From positions 310,001-374,000 of the forward strand of contig JAIUPT010000022.1 in assembly GCA_022315425.1 (NCBI GenBank): DNA of 64,000 nt, in the 5' to 3' direction. Of the stretch, positions 43,182-54,468 are shown piece after piece. Numbering within the stretch: position 1 is the stretch's first letter; each line of letters opens with the position of its first letter. Origin of the DNA: Pseudevernia furfuracea. Its lineage: Eukaryota; Ascomycota; Lecanoromycetes; Lecanorales; Parmeliaceae. A program made the translations under genes and the position numbers. The notes under the pieces are model-generated. The model ran no database searches. It had not been told where the DNA came from and worked only from the letters and a program-made list of their open reading frames with translations.

Positions 43182-43668
43182 CTACGGAAGAAGAGGCCAT
43201 ACTCGTCGCAGTTTGCTACCCACTCTTTTGAACTCCACCGGGTCAATCTGGTGACGTGAAGCGACTTCTTCAAGCTTCTGGTCTTTGCTGGGATTTACTA
43301 CTTCGCGCACTGAGTCGTAGTGAGGAGTGTTGCACATGATAGCCGCTATTCGGTAGAAACTCCAGCGTAAAGTGAACTTTGCCAGCATATACGCGTATAT
43401 GAGGACATGGCGAGAGGTAGCAGACGAGGGCATGGCGAGAGGTAGCAGACGAGGGCACTTTCCGAACTGGAAACCCATCGTACTGAGCTCGACTGCTGGA
43501 GAAGAAGACATCTGATGCCTCGCTTAGCTTCTGCCAGCGTGTATTTGCAAATCGGCGTTCTCGTAGTTCCTCCCGAAGTCGATCTCGGTACCAGGATGGC
43601 GGTGATTGCCGCGATAGACCCAACATTCCATGCCACCGTTTGAGAAGCGCGTTACCTATTGGACGCAT
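43182..43668 (-). pseudogene. Small conserved fungal protein, frame broken by a 25-bp tandem duplication
   Basis: The N-terminal half from ATG 43668 reads 'MLGLSRQSPPSWYRDRLREE' and 'WQKLSEASDVFFSSSRAQYD', then 'GFPVRKV'. The C-terminal half in another frame reads 'MLAKFTLRWSFYRIAAIMC', 'HYDSVREVVNPSKDQKLEEV' and ends 'FKRVGSKLRRVWPLLP' at 43182. Between them the 25-bp unit CATGGCGAGAGGTAGCAGACGAGGG (plus strand) occurs twice, at 43406-43430 and 43431-43455. Counting only one copy puts both halves in one frame of about 155 codons. The protein looks like a conserved filamentous-fungal protein of unknown function, probably mitochondrial by its basic N-terminus. An allele or assembly artefact is possible. 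Confidence 0.66.
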
Positions 43669-44261
43669 TTTCGTTTGGCGGTCGACTGATGTAAAAGGGA
43701 ACTCTGAGGGGTCGTGCTTCTTTGGGTGTATTGACGCAAGATGAACAGAGGCAGGAAAAAAATGAGGGGGGACAAAGGTGGTGAGGTGTTGGGGAGAGAA
43801 GTAGGTGGAAGGTATAATTGAGAAGCCCCTATTGCATCATTCCCATATTACTGATTGTTCACGGGACTAGTTCGAAGGGTTGTAAAGTAGCTGGACGCTC
43901 GAATGACTCGGAGCTGAGGATAGTAGGAATACCTTAGGGTTTCAAGTGGACATGCTGAATTAGAATACTGATGTGGGAGCGGAAGCAACTAGGGATAGGT
44001 CACATAGTGTATTGCTACCGTTGTTCAGGAATGGTCAGATGTAGAGCGAAATGTGTGATATCCTGTCGATGTGTTGTAGGAAATAAGAAGAAACAATAGA
44101 CACAATTGTGATGGTAGAAGTCCCTGCGATGCCAAGGCGCTAAGCGAATGCTGGGCGGAAACCGCCTTACTTCCGATTGACTCCTCTGTATGAAGTTCTA
44201 TTTGCATAGTATATTTTGAAACGGTCCACCTTACGTCGTCTACATAATATTCGTGGCAGTC
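43669..44261. other. Intergenic, no supported gene
   Basis: Upstream of the small broken gene and downstream of OTC; no domain-bearing frame. Confidence 0.45.
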
Positions 44262-46075
44262 TCATGCTATTTTTCCTTTGTTTACAACGAATCCCTCTAG
44301 TGTCGAAATAGCGGCCCATAATCTTGGGTCAAAAGTCAGCATGACCTCTGGTATGTAAAGCGTCTGTGTCACAGGTGCCTACCGATTTTCTGCTTCAGGA
44401 AAGACCAAGCCTACAAAGATAATAAGTCCAAGTTGTCAGGTAATAGAGCAGCAGTACGTACTTCTGGGACTGTAAAACACTTCATCGGCCACTCTGGTGA
44501 TTCGCCAAGTCAGGGTTCCATCTTGACATAACGAAAGGAGTCAACAAGAATGACTTACTCCTCCGCATGTCGAGGCAAGCAATGCATAAACTTCCAACCT
44601 GTCTTTGCACCTCCCCTCTCCGCCAGAGCGTTCGTGATTTGAAAGCCTCCAAAATCCTTGATTTTCTTCTTCGCCTCTGCTTCTTGACCCTGAGAAGCGT
44701 TAGTCCCTGGTCTTTCGAGACATAATGTTGATTTACCATTGATACCCTACGTAAATCTCGAAGTCAGCATTGTTTCGTCAAACTACCATTCTGGCACTCA
44801 CCATGTATCGGTCACTAAGACATCCGCGTCCTTTACAGCTTCTTCAGGTACGTTTGTCTCGGTGAGCTTTCCTTGTATCCGTGCATCTTTTCCAGACTCT
44901 TGTATTATCTCCTTCATATTCTGTGGGATTTCATAACCTTTGGGAGTGGCGACAGATAAGTCGACACCGAGTTTGAGCGCTGCTATAGCGAAGTCGAACA
45001 GTACCTGTGTCTGGTCAAATTTCCCAAGACTTCTGCTCGTGCGTGGGCGAATTGAGACTGACGTTATTGGCATCACCGACCCATGCTAACTACCGAACGA
45101 TAATAGAGTTAGTATCTACTCTTTCCGAAAGAGGCTCACGTCTCAAGAGAGTTTATGAGAGTGAAGGATGCATCTGGCTCCCGAGATAAATCTTGCGATC
45201 AAGCTTTGTTACTGAATTGGACAGAAAACACCGATGATGCGTACCTTCATTCCTTCCAGTCCAAGACCCGGCGTCGTTGATCTTTGCGGCGTTCGACTTG
45301 AAGAGAAAGCCTCCTTGATTGTTAAACTAAGTCATGCTTAGAGTATGGCTCTCAAAGAGACAGGGCCTTACCCTACAAGTCTGCGATAGTCTGCATGGGG
45401 TGGAAGTCGTCGGAAAGGCCGTTGATAATAGGGACTGAGGAAGTTTTTGATACTTGTACGATATCGGAATGGGGTCCGCATCTCATCACCCATGCAGCGA
45501 CCATTGAACTTATGACGGTAGCCGTATCTCGCAATGACTCATTTACCTGCAACACAGTCAGATTTGGTAGATCATGGGTTTGCACTTGGCCTTTTTTAAG
45601 TGGTGTGGGACAGGACCCCTAATTGTATATCTTCTTTCCCGAGACTGCACAATAGCAGGTTAGATTGTATGTTTCACAGATGCCAACAATGGCTTACAAC
45701 AGGGGATGCCCTCCCAACGTAGCTACGGCAGCCTCTGTGCTTACACGGGTTCTTGTACTTCTTTTATTGAAGGTCATAGCGACTGTCTTGCCCGCCAATG
45801 CTCCAAACAACGATGCCGGGACGGACCCAGATTTGACCGCTCTTTTGTGGCTCTCGGCATTGCGTACCAGGCTCGTGAGTTCGGCAGGACTAAGATCCTA
45901 GGACAGCATCAGGTTCTATCTTTCTCAATGTAGGTGCGAAGGCTGTTACAGCGATGGAAAGTAGATGACGCGGGGCGAATGGAGAAGTCGGAGGAGAAGC
46001 TGGTGATGAGTACGCCCTTTGTTGTAGCTTCTCAAGAGAGCTTCGAAGGTATCGAGGCCGCATTGGGGCCATCAT
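44262..46075 (-). CDS. argB: Ornithine carbamoyltransferase, mitochondrial, 365 aa, 12 exons
   Basis: OTC makes citrulline from ornithine and carbamoyl phosphate in the mitochondrial matrix. Exons, minus strand: 46075-45950, 45897-45698, 45644-45617, 45546-45377, 45326-45245, 45089-45063, 45004-44802, 44746-44737, 44689-44559, 44493-44462, 44410-44383, 44322-44262. They total 366 codons. The N-terminus is a mitochondrial presequence (MRPRYLRSSLEKLQQRAYSS). The carbamoyl-phosphate motif 'FNKRSTRTR', then 'DDFHPMQTIADFL', 'WVGDANNV', 'VLVTDTWVSMGQE' and the ornithine-site 'FMHCLPRH' are all present. The C-terminus is 'LWAAISTLEGFVVNKGKIA'. Exon 8 is only 10 bp. Despite the many breaks the gene is intact. 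Confidence 0.93.
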
Positions 46076-46467
46076 GGAAGCCGCCTAATAGCTTTGCGGC
46101 CTGATGGCAGGTACAGAAACGCGGAAGAAAGCTGAAAATTGGCCGACACTTTAGTGGTAGAGTAGATATTCTTCTGCAGCGCAAGTAGGGAAGATATTAG
46201 GAAAAAGAAAGGGTTGTGATGGTCGAAAAACGAATCCTGATGCTAAGAGTAAAATACGTACCCTCAGTATTTTTGAAAATCCGGGGAATTCATCATTAGT
46301 CATCAAGCTACGGACTAGATAGTAGCCCGCCTCCCGCCTCCCGCGATAGCAACCTGAGAGGAGCTGGGCTCTATGCGCTTGCATTCCTCACCACTGCATG
46401 CTTCAAACATTGGTGTCATCTATCTGCTGTTATTAAAGCCCTTTCCAATGACCCTTCAGATTCGACA
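46076..46467. promoter_or_regulatory. Divergent promoter region, OTC and DUF3712 gene
   Basis: 392 bp between start codons. TTAGTCAT near 46294-46301 is only a partial match to the Gcn4/CpcA site; no confident regulatory site. Confidence 0.35.
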
Positions 46468-49314
46468 ATGTCGGACAATCCTGCGTCACCTCTCCTTGGC
46501 GAAGTAGACGCTGAACAATCAAGATCCGATAGACCTCCATCTCAGAAGTCGAAAGCCTCGACAAGATCAATACATTCAAACGAGTCAAAGCACTCGGAGG
46601 AATCGACCCCTCTTCTCTCACAAGATGCGAATCATCGCAACTATGGTGATGCACCACCCCACGACGAACCCCCCTCAGCTGCTGCCTCGTCACTAAGATC
46701 ATTACAAAGTGGGGGACCGAGCAAAGAGAAGTCATCTCGAAGATGGCCAACAATCATCGCCTTGACAATACTAGGTCTCGTGGTTGTTGTTATACTTTGT
46801 CTAGGTTTCGCTGCACCAGAGGTAGTAGAAGAGTATGCGAGAGAAGCGATGGTCTTCGAGCCTACAGATCTATCGATAGACTCCTTCACATCAACCGGCG
46901 TAAGAGCACGTATACGGGGCGACTTTACACTTGATGGGTCGAGGGTTCAAAAGAAGCCTGTGAGGGACTTGGGCCGTGCCGGGACATGGATCGCAAAAGC
47001 TGTGGAAAGTAAGCGCTCCAAAGTCAAGGTGTTTTTACCAGAGTATGGGGATCTGTTACTTGGAACTGCGGATGTGCCCCCGATAGTAGTAGATATAAGG
47101 GATGGCCATACTACACATCTTGACTTTCTGAGCGACCTTGCAGCTGGAGATCTGGATGGTATACGACGAATGGCCAATGATTGGTTAGAAGGTAGAATTG
47201 GGGATTTGAGCATCAGGGGTGTTGCAGACGTTCCGTTAAAATCCGGTATCTTTGGTCTGGGTACACAGAGTCTCGCAGAGACAATCATGTTCAAGGGTGA
47301 GTACTCAGATGAGCTGTTTTCCCCGCCCGACAGTGCTAGGCCAAGGGCTGATTATTGAGTAATAGGGCACGACCTCCCCGCCATACCCAAATACAACATA
47401 ACGAAGCTGAATTTTCATGAGATCAAGCTACTAGACGGTGAAAGAGGCATGGCAGCAGATGTTTCGCTCGCGTTGACTAACGAGTATCCGGTCAAATTCA
47501 CAGTACCTCCACTTGGCTTTGATATCTTGGTCCAAGGCTGTTCTCCGGACCAAGCTTACCTAAGGCTTGCAGATGCAACAACCGAGGCGATCCAGGTGCA
47601 GCCCCAGAAAGATGTTGAGGTCCAAGTTGGAGGGGTCCTCAAAAATTTACCCGAAACACTCCTCACTATGTGCCCACAGACTCGGAAATCACCACTAGAC
47701 GCTCTTCTCGGCGAGTACATCCGCGGGGACGAGACAACTATCTACGTTCGCGGATCAAGCTCTCCATCAGGCGACGCACCTAATTGGGTGACCGAGCTTA
47801 TCCAGAGTATTACGGTGCCCGTTCCTTTCCCGGGGAAGAGCTTCGATAACCTTATTCGCAACTTTTCGTTGGCAGACGTCCACTTTAGCCTGCCGGATCC
47901 TTTCGCTTCCCCTGACGAACCTGCGGCTTCGCCCAGGATATCTGCAACTGTCAAAGCCCTCGTTGGTCTACCGAAGGAAATGAACTTTCCAATCGACGTT
48001 AGCCGTGTCCGTGCAGATGCCGACGTCTATTACCATCAAAAAAAGCTCGGCCGTCTCGACCTCAGCAAATGGCAAAAATCGAACACCACACGAATCGAGG
48101 CACACGATGATATCGAAGCTGGCTTAGCCGTCGAGTCCATCGTCGAAAACGCTCCTTTGAAGATCACCGATGATGATGTTTTCAAAGATGTTGTAGAAGA
48201 TTTGATATTCGGCGGCAAGCCGGTGGTTCTGGGTGTCAAGGCTGATGTGGATGTAGAAACGGAGACGGCGCTTGGGAAATTTGTGGTGCGAGAGATTCCG
48301 GCAGAGGGGAAAGTTTTTGTCAAGCGTTAGTTTTCCTAGTTTACACGCATGTATGATAGCATTACGGCGCTGGATGCTGATGGTTTGTAATCTAGCAATT
48401 TCCGGCGGAGATCTGAAAGGCTTCTCGCCTCAGGTTGGCTCTTTACGCATTTTGGAAACTACGAGGTCAACGCTCTTCTTGGAAGCTAAAATCAATATCA
48501 CGAATCCTACCGAATATTCCGCGATCGTACCGTATATGAATATCAAATTGCTGAGCAATGGCACGGAGATTGGCCATGCGACCGCTCGAAACGTCTCCGT
48601 CGTACCGGGGCCGAATGACAACATTCTTGTCGAAGCTCTTTGGGATCCTTTAACCCCAAGTGGACAGAAAGGAGTAGCTCAAGGAAAAGAGCTCCTCTCA
48701 CAATACATATCTGGTCAGTAGCACCCGACCTATGCTCTACCCTGCCGTTCCTCCCACAACTAAATTGACCAGGCTTCAATACATCTCTAACTCTCGCCAC
48801 CCACGCCGGCACCATCCCTCACCAACCCAATCTCGGCAAGGCCCTCTCCTCCCTCACCATCAACATCCCAACTCCCAAACTCACACCCCCTAAAAACCCA
48901 AACCGAGACCCAGACGACGAAGATGACAACGACCGCGACCCCAACGCCCCCAAATTTATCGACGATGCTACTTTCCACCTTATCACATCCAGTGCAACCT
49001 TCACTCTGCTCTCGCCTCTTCCTCACTCCACCATAACAATCACGTACCTGAACGCCACTGCTTACTACAATCACACCGAAGCCGTAGGCGCAATCCTCTA
49101 CGAATTACCGTTCGAAGTGCCGCCTGGTGCGAGCACGAGCCCGAGGTTGCCTGTGGACTGGGACCTGGGTAGTGTAGGGTACGAAGCTGTCAAGCAGGCC
49201 CTCGGGGGCAGGTTGAAACTAGATGCGAGGGCTGATGTGGGGATTATGGTTGGATTGTGGCAGCAGAGGGTCTGGTTTATGGGGAGGGGTGTTGGTGCTG
49301 GAGTGAGGTTGTGA
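46468..49314 (+). CDS. DUF3712 / Tag1-like vacuolar membrane protein, 882 aa
   Basis: Exons are 46468-47296, 47366-48325, 48396-48713 and 48773-49314, totalling 883 codons. A Ser-rich cytosolic N-terminus (about 90 residues, including an 'EESTPLLSQD' dileucine-type vacuolar sorting motif) precedes one strong membrane segment 'IIALTILGLVVVVILCLGFA' (about 96-115). A long lumenal part follows with repeated LEA/DUF3712-type beta domains ('FHEIKLLDGERGMAADVSLA', 'VTVPVPF'-like blocks, several N-glycosylation sequons). In yeasts the related Tag1 sits in the vacuole membrane and helps end autophagy; filamentous orthologues are often mislabelled as pre-rRNA processing proteins. Function here is by homology only. 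Confidence 0.82.
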
Positions 49315-49627
49315 TGTCGGACTGCGGCATATGGGAAGGTTATGACACGATTTCCGTCTGATTTTAAGTGGTTGGGTGGTAGGCGTAGCATTTTGGTGAG
49401 GTATGTGAGGCATGATTACGTCGAAACGGGCGTAAATTGTTCGGATAATTTTTTTGTAAACCGGCTTGCATCTCTTCTGCACATAGTCAATCGGAAGTTC
49501 ACTTATTGACGGTGGGCATTGTTTCATGCTCAAACTTCTGGTCATATCCAGTCTAGGTCATGGGATGCTTTTGGAGAACGCCGACGCTAGATTAAAATAT
49601 GTTGCAGTAAAAATAATTTACTGGGCA
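49315..49627. other. Convergent 3' intergenic region
   Basis: Between the stop codons of the DUF3712 gene and ILV6; no feature seen. Confidence 0.45.
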
Positions 49628-50656
49628 CTATCCTGGCGGCAGAGCGCTCGCATCTACCACATCGGCTGCCTCCTTCTCAAGTTCCTCTGCTCCGCCATCC
49701 AATGGTGACCGAGGCAAAGCCATCAGGCCAGTCCGAGCGGACTCCAAGATGCCAAAAGGTGAGATGAGCTTCATAAAGGCATCTATTCGAGGAGGTTTCG
49801 CAGAGCTGAACCTCACATTAGTGGTAACCAGCAGGAAAAGAAGTAGTGGAACTCACATTTCAACAATACAATTGTTGGTGCTTATATCCAGCACCTTCCC
49901 GCCAAATTGATGGGTCAAATGCGTGATAGCGTCCAAATGCTCATACTTATGTCTCAACGCCTGACTGGCCGCCAGTCGATTGGGATGATAGTCGGCGTCA
50001 CGCCCTCCCTGCTGCCCCTGTTTCTCCGCATCTGTCGATTGCGCCATTTCCTCAAGCTTTGAAGCGTCCGCTACGGATATCTCCCTGTGATGTGCCATCA
50101 GGTCTTCAAAATACTCCGGTCCCAGTATTGAGATCTTAGCAAGTAGCAATTCTCGCTGCACAAGGGGGGCGGCTGTGTAGTCTAGCACGGCCCACACGGG
50201 TACTAAATCCTCGAGTTGCCGACGAGCCTGCTCTACTACCCCATCCTGGCCGGACAGCACGATTGTCATGCGAGATAAATCTTCCACTTCCGTATTGCAA
50301 ACGACCAAACTGTCAATGTTGAACCCCCTTGCCGCCAAAATTCCAGAGACGCGGGCCAGAACACCCGGCTCATTTTGCACGAGGCAATTGAGTATATGCC
50401 GTTTTGGTGGGAGGACGGATGGCAGGGGCGTTTCGTAGAGAATCGAGGATACAGCAGCCGGCGCGGACCATGAAGGGAGCGAATCTTGCGTCGGGAGTGG
50501 GTTGATGCGGCGGTGGAGGGCTTTGTAGGCTAGAGCAGAGGTTGAGGAAGAGGCGTGTTGCGTTCTCCGCGGGAAAAGATGCTTCGAGGTTTGACAGATG
50601 GGTTGAGCGAGTGTGATTCGCGAAGGAATGGAGGTGAGGGTGTGACGGGCGGCCAT
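49628..50656 (-). CDS. ILV6: Acetolactate synthase regulatory subunit, 325 aa
   Basis: Regulatory small subunit of acetohydroxyacid synthase in the mitochondrion; confers valine feedback on branched-chain amino acid synthesis. Exons are 50656-49857 and 49805-49628, totalling 326 codons, joined as IVE|ISAKPPRID. A presequence rich in Arg/Ser precedes 'HILNCLVQNEPGVLARVSGI' and 'LAARGFNIDSLVVCNTEVED', the ACT domain that binds valine. A second block 'RELLLAKISILGPEYFEDL' and the conserved end 'SPFGILESARTGLMALPRSP' follow. An in-frame ATG at 50740 would extend the N-terminus by 28 acidic residues. An upstream leader ATG (50787) is followed by a GTGAGT donor, so a 5' leader intron is possible. 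Confidence 0.92.
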
Positions 50657-50757
50657 TGGGGCCTGATGTTCAAAGATCTCCACAAAATTGAGATGATTGT
50701 CGTCCAAATGCTCGCCGTCCTTATAGTAGTATAACAGCAAAGTAAAGTATGAAACTT

Positions 50758-50764
50758 TGACTCA
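50758..50764. promoter_or_regulatory. TGACTCA, candidate Gcn4/CpcA-type site upstream of ILV6
   Basis: A perfect TGACTCA lies 102-108 bp upstream of the ILV6 start. It overlaps a possible leader-intron donor (GTGAGTCA on the minus strand), which could explain it instead. Another TGACTC lies at 50932-50937. Confidence 0.35.
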
Positions 50765-50955
50765 CCTTTGAGCGTCGGAATCTTCAAAACAGTGAACTGG
50801 GGTGCAGCGCGCTAAGCCTTACGAGGCGAATGCGGCCGATCTCATCATCACGGAGCTTCACCAGGCTTGGAATTTCTCATTGCAAACCATCAAGACAGCA
50901 AATAACCAAGGTATGGAAGGATGACTCTGTAAAATCGCACGTACTGACAACCAAG

Positions 50956-51295
50956 ATGCTTTCACGAACCGCCATCCGCGCCTCGAAGGCACCGTCCATG
51001 ATCGCCAGCCGTGGCTTTCGAACCTCTGCAGCACGCCTCTCAAGCCCATACCATTATCCTGAAGGTCCCCGAAGCAACCTCCCGTTCAATCCTTTGACAA
51101 AATACTTCGCGTTGAGATACTGGGGAACGATGGGTAAGGCAATAGAATATCCAATTGGGGTTGACAGCGCTGACAGGAGAACAGCCTTTTTCTTTGGACT
51201 GCCATTTGGCGTTGCGGGTAGGATCATACGATTAATTTAGGCTACGCAGACTGCTAACAGAACCTTTAGTTTGGCAAACGAAGAAGAACCAATAG
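50956..51295 (+). CDS. COX8: Cytochrome c oxidase subunit VIII (COX8/VIIc), 78 aa
   Basis: Small nuclear-encoded subunit of complex IV. Exons are 50956-51133, 51185-51217 and 51270-51295, totalling 79 codons. The mitochondrial presequence ends near 'RGFRTSAARL'. The mature protein starts 'SSPYHYPEGPRSNLPFNPLT', the family hallmark, followed by 'YFALRYWGTMAFFFGLPFGV' spanning the membrane, and ends 'AVWQTKKNQ'. The acceptor at 51184 (GAACAG) rather than the earlier GACAG restores this motif. Divergent from ILV6, with about 300 bp between starts. Confidence 0.9.
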
Positions 51296-52082
51296 ATTCG
51301 TTTTGGGGGAAGGAAGACTGGGGAGCTTGGGGGTAGGAATGGACGAGCGGCTACGAGGAGCCTCACGATGCACATGCTGTGGTTGCATGAATGTTTCTGT
51401 ATATATTGATAGCAATGCAGGATTATACACGTCAATTCGGCTACGCCTTGATCTTTTGGAAAGCACTTGCAGTCTTCGTACGTCTCTTATGCTTTACAGC
51501 ATAAGTTATCTTAGCATTTTTCCGTGCCCATAGCTTAGAGACATGTGATTTAGTCGAGTTGGTCTTGCAAGCGCTTTCCCATGGCTGGATTGTGTGGGAG
51601 GACGCAATACAGCTCGGAGGCGTGGACGACTTGGCCTGCGATGTCGTTCAACATAATCTGATAGGCCCTGTTCGAAGGTTTCATTTCTTGTCAGCTTCAG
51701 TGGGATACGTCTGACAGACATAGGGTATTTGTCTTCTACAAAGTGCTTTCCTCGTCACTGTTCTTTACCTTTCAACAGGCGGTACAGAGATCTGAATCTA
51801 GCTCGAGTCTACTCGAGTATTCAAGATCTTAACTACAGATTGTGCCGTTGCCTTTTTCAAGAGTTCTACCAAGCCTGTGAGATTCAACACTTCGTGTTGC
51901 AGCATTTGCTTTCTATCTCGGCTGCTTGTATCATTGATCGTGTGACCTCCTCTTCCGCCGCACGTCTCGAACCCCTTGCCTTCGTCGCTTCGATCAACTC
52001 GGCCGCAGCATTGTAGATGGCCGAGTCCGAACAATTCAGCGATAATTACGTCGTATAGAGCGGCAGACCGCACTACCCGCAC
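51296..52082. other. Intergenic, weak coding traces
   Basis: A minus frame at 51798-52082 has no recognisable motif. Nothing else supported. Confidence 0.4.
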
Positions 52083-52488
52083 CTAATCACCGCCTGCAGC
52101 CAAGGTCGCGTCCAACATCGACCATAATGACGAGCTGGCTGCGAAACCTGCGAATTCTTGCACTTTTCCACCCTGGAAGATGGCGCCGTCGGGTCCGAAG
52201 TTGAGACTGGGGGGGTATCCATCTAGTCAATAGCATGAGTCAATCCTATAGGAATGCACCATGGTAGGGCTCGCGAATCATGTCCCATGAGGCTCAACAA
52301 CAATGGTAGCTGACACTTTGAAGGCATTTTGCACCGAGGACCAGCTTGAAGTGGTAGCGCAGGGAAGTACGGTGATTACTGATGCTTAGGATGGCAGGAT
52401 CGTTGTTTGGGTACTTGAAGAAGTAGAGCTGGAGCTCCGAGGTCAGTCGTGAGTCATCCTCCCAGCTCTGCGAGCTTCTCTCCTGCAT
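52083..52488 (-). CDS. Hypothetical protein, about 103 aa, two exons
   Basis: Exons 52488-52317 and 52222-52083 give 104 codons when joined across GTGTCA...GACTAG. The text is protein-like: 'MQERSSQSWEDDSRLTSELQ', 'YFFKYPNNDPAILSISNHRT', 'FKLVLGAKCLQ', then 'NGYPPSLNFGPDGAIFQGGK' and 'FAGFAASSSLWSMLDATLAA'. No signal peptide or known domain. Could be the 3' part of a longer or decayed gene. Confidence 0.38.
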
Positions 52489-53715
52489 TAGCTGGTAGAT
52501 GCAGCATTCTTATGGTGGAGATAGAAAGGTGTGAAGCCATGACCTCGAATCTGTACGCCAAAACCACCATGAAGGATCGCAAGTGAAAAGTGCTTGGAGC
52601 GACAACGGTCAATGACGATTATTCGTCAGGTATGGCGATCAACGCAGGAGATTCCTAGTGAGTATTTTCATATTCAAGATCTCCCTTTCTAATCCAAGCT
52701 TTGAGTCGTGGGACATGCTTTCGGAGTTGTTCACTCTGTAGGCGTCATTCAGGACCCTTGTTGAAAACTTGAAAAAGCAGTGCTGACGCCGATGTTCTTA
52801 TCTAGCGAGCTCTCTGATATCTACTCAGGTCCTAACTTAGAGATTACCAGAGAACATGCAGGCGATTACGTTCGGTTCACCTTGCCGTCATTGACCTGGA
52901 CTAGTATAAATACGACCGGCGTTGGTAACTGTACTGAACGGCGGATTGGCGGATTGGCGGATGGGTTCCAAAACAACCGAACTGCAGTCCTAGATACTTG
53001 CAGAATGCCGCATGTTAACCTGACTCCCTTCTTCGGAAAAGAATGTCCAGGAGCTGACGCCTTGCTATCAATAAGTGAACACGATGAATTGCCAGTTTCC
53101 GTGTTCCGCACTGCTTTCCTGAGTTGTTATAGGTAATATGTTGGGTAAAGTCGGCAGATTGGAAAGATTGAAGATGCTTTGGCAGAGCGAGGCTTGATCA
53201 AATCGACTAAAAAACATTCTGTTCATTGCTGCTTACTTAACGCTAGATTGACGACTTGGGCGTCGGAAGGAAACACGTGTTGTTTACGATGATGGTCTCA
53301 ATGGTAAGACTTTATATATACTCTTTCCCGTATAAGGAGCATTCGAAGTGGCATCTATCAAACTTGATAGCCAGCTTGTTATTTATTTCTAGGTTGACTT
53401 TTGTGCGAAGTCGTGAAGTGCATACGAGTACTCTACTGTAGCATCAACTCGTTGAAATCAGAGATTCCTTCGTTTGCCTTCTTTCCCCTCCTTTACTCTC
53501 TCTACTTCACCTTCTTCGAGCAAACACCTGCACGGCGCCTACGGAGGTACGTATACTTCATATACAGATAAAGAGGCATTTTATTTGAGATATCATTGAC
53601 GCCATTTTAGACGACGTTTTTACCTTATTTTTATGTCTGAATTATGAAAGCGATCTTCAATATTGGTTGATAATGTTTGAAGCAAGTTCAACGGTTGCCT
53701 CCGAGTGTTGCTTGA
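52489..53715. other. Gene-poor region
   Basis: A plus ORF at 52780-53136 (118 aa, six cysteines, 'NLEITREHAGDYVRFTLPSL') is protein-like but unrecognised and lacks a clear start. Otherwise nothing supported. Confidence 0.35.
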
Positions 53716-53942
53716 CACCCGGGTTCCAGAAATACCTGCACACGCCAAGCAATTCTCACACCTTGTCAACTTGAACAACTTCTTCAAAAGACTTCTAGCA
53801 TTTTAGTGTTTGCGACGAGTTTTGTTCATCTTGCTATTCTCATCAAGTTCTGTCGTGAAAGTATCTCATCAAAACCTATCGTTGGCAAGCTGTGGTGATG
53901 TTGCAGATTTCGGGGTGTGCAGGTATTTCTGGAACCCGGGTG
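53716..53942. repeat. 28-bp perfect inverted repeat flanking 171 bp
   Basis: CACCCGGGTTCCAGAAATAC (continuing CTGCACAC) at 53716-53743 recurs inverted at 53915-53942. At 227 bp in total it is the same overall size as the inverted repeat at 5045-5271, though the sequences differ. No coding content. Confidence 0.68.
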
Positions 53943-54468
53943 CTTGAGTAACAACAGTGCTGCCAAGATCGGAATGTCTCGGGATCTCAGGGCGTTGCGG
54001 GTATGCGATGCCTGGTCGGGCAAGCGTGCATAATTTTCCGCGGGGACCAGCTCTTTCAAGGACGAAATAAACCTCCAGGATCTACTCTGATGGAGGAGCT
54101 TGAACATGAAAACTTTTAGGATGCATAGCTCATGATGTTTTGTTCAAAAGCCCGTAAACCTAACATTGTCGAGACTTGAAAGCCTCGGAGGAAGGTGTAG
54201 ACTAGGTGAGATCAAATCAAAATCGTCGTCCGATGCAGTTGCCCGGCACCCAATAGTCATTACACACTCACTTGTGGGCCCTGGGACGTCGGCTTATAGC
54301 ATTGAGGCCGCAATCCCCCTCCAATGCCTCTCTATCGCCCTGCCTGAGGGATGGACGAAAAGAAAATGCTTGGCAAGCACCAAGGCTGCCAGATCTGAAT
54401 TCATATCCCTCAAAAAATTCTCTTCATCGTAGCTTTCTTTCTGCCAGCCGTGTGTGGAATTTTTGACG
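53943..54468. other. Upstream region of the Fungal_N-type gene
   Basis: No supported gene. Confidence 0.4.

Noticed and set aside
44340..44390. TAG directly after 'FPEAENR' read as a nonsense mutation in OTC
   Set aside because: It is the start of a GTAGGC donor; the next exon restores 'LWAAISTLEGFVVNKGKIA' in frame.
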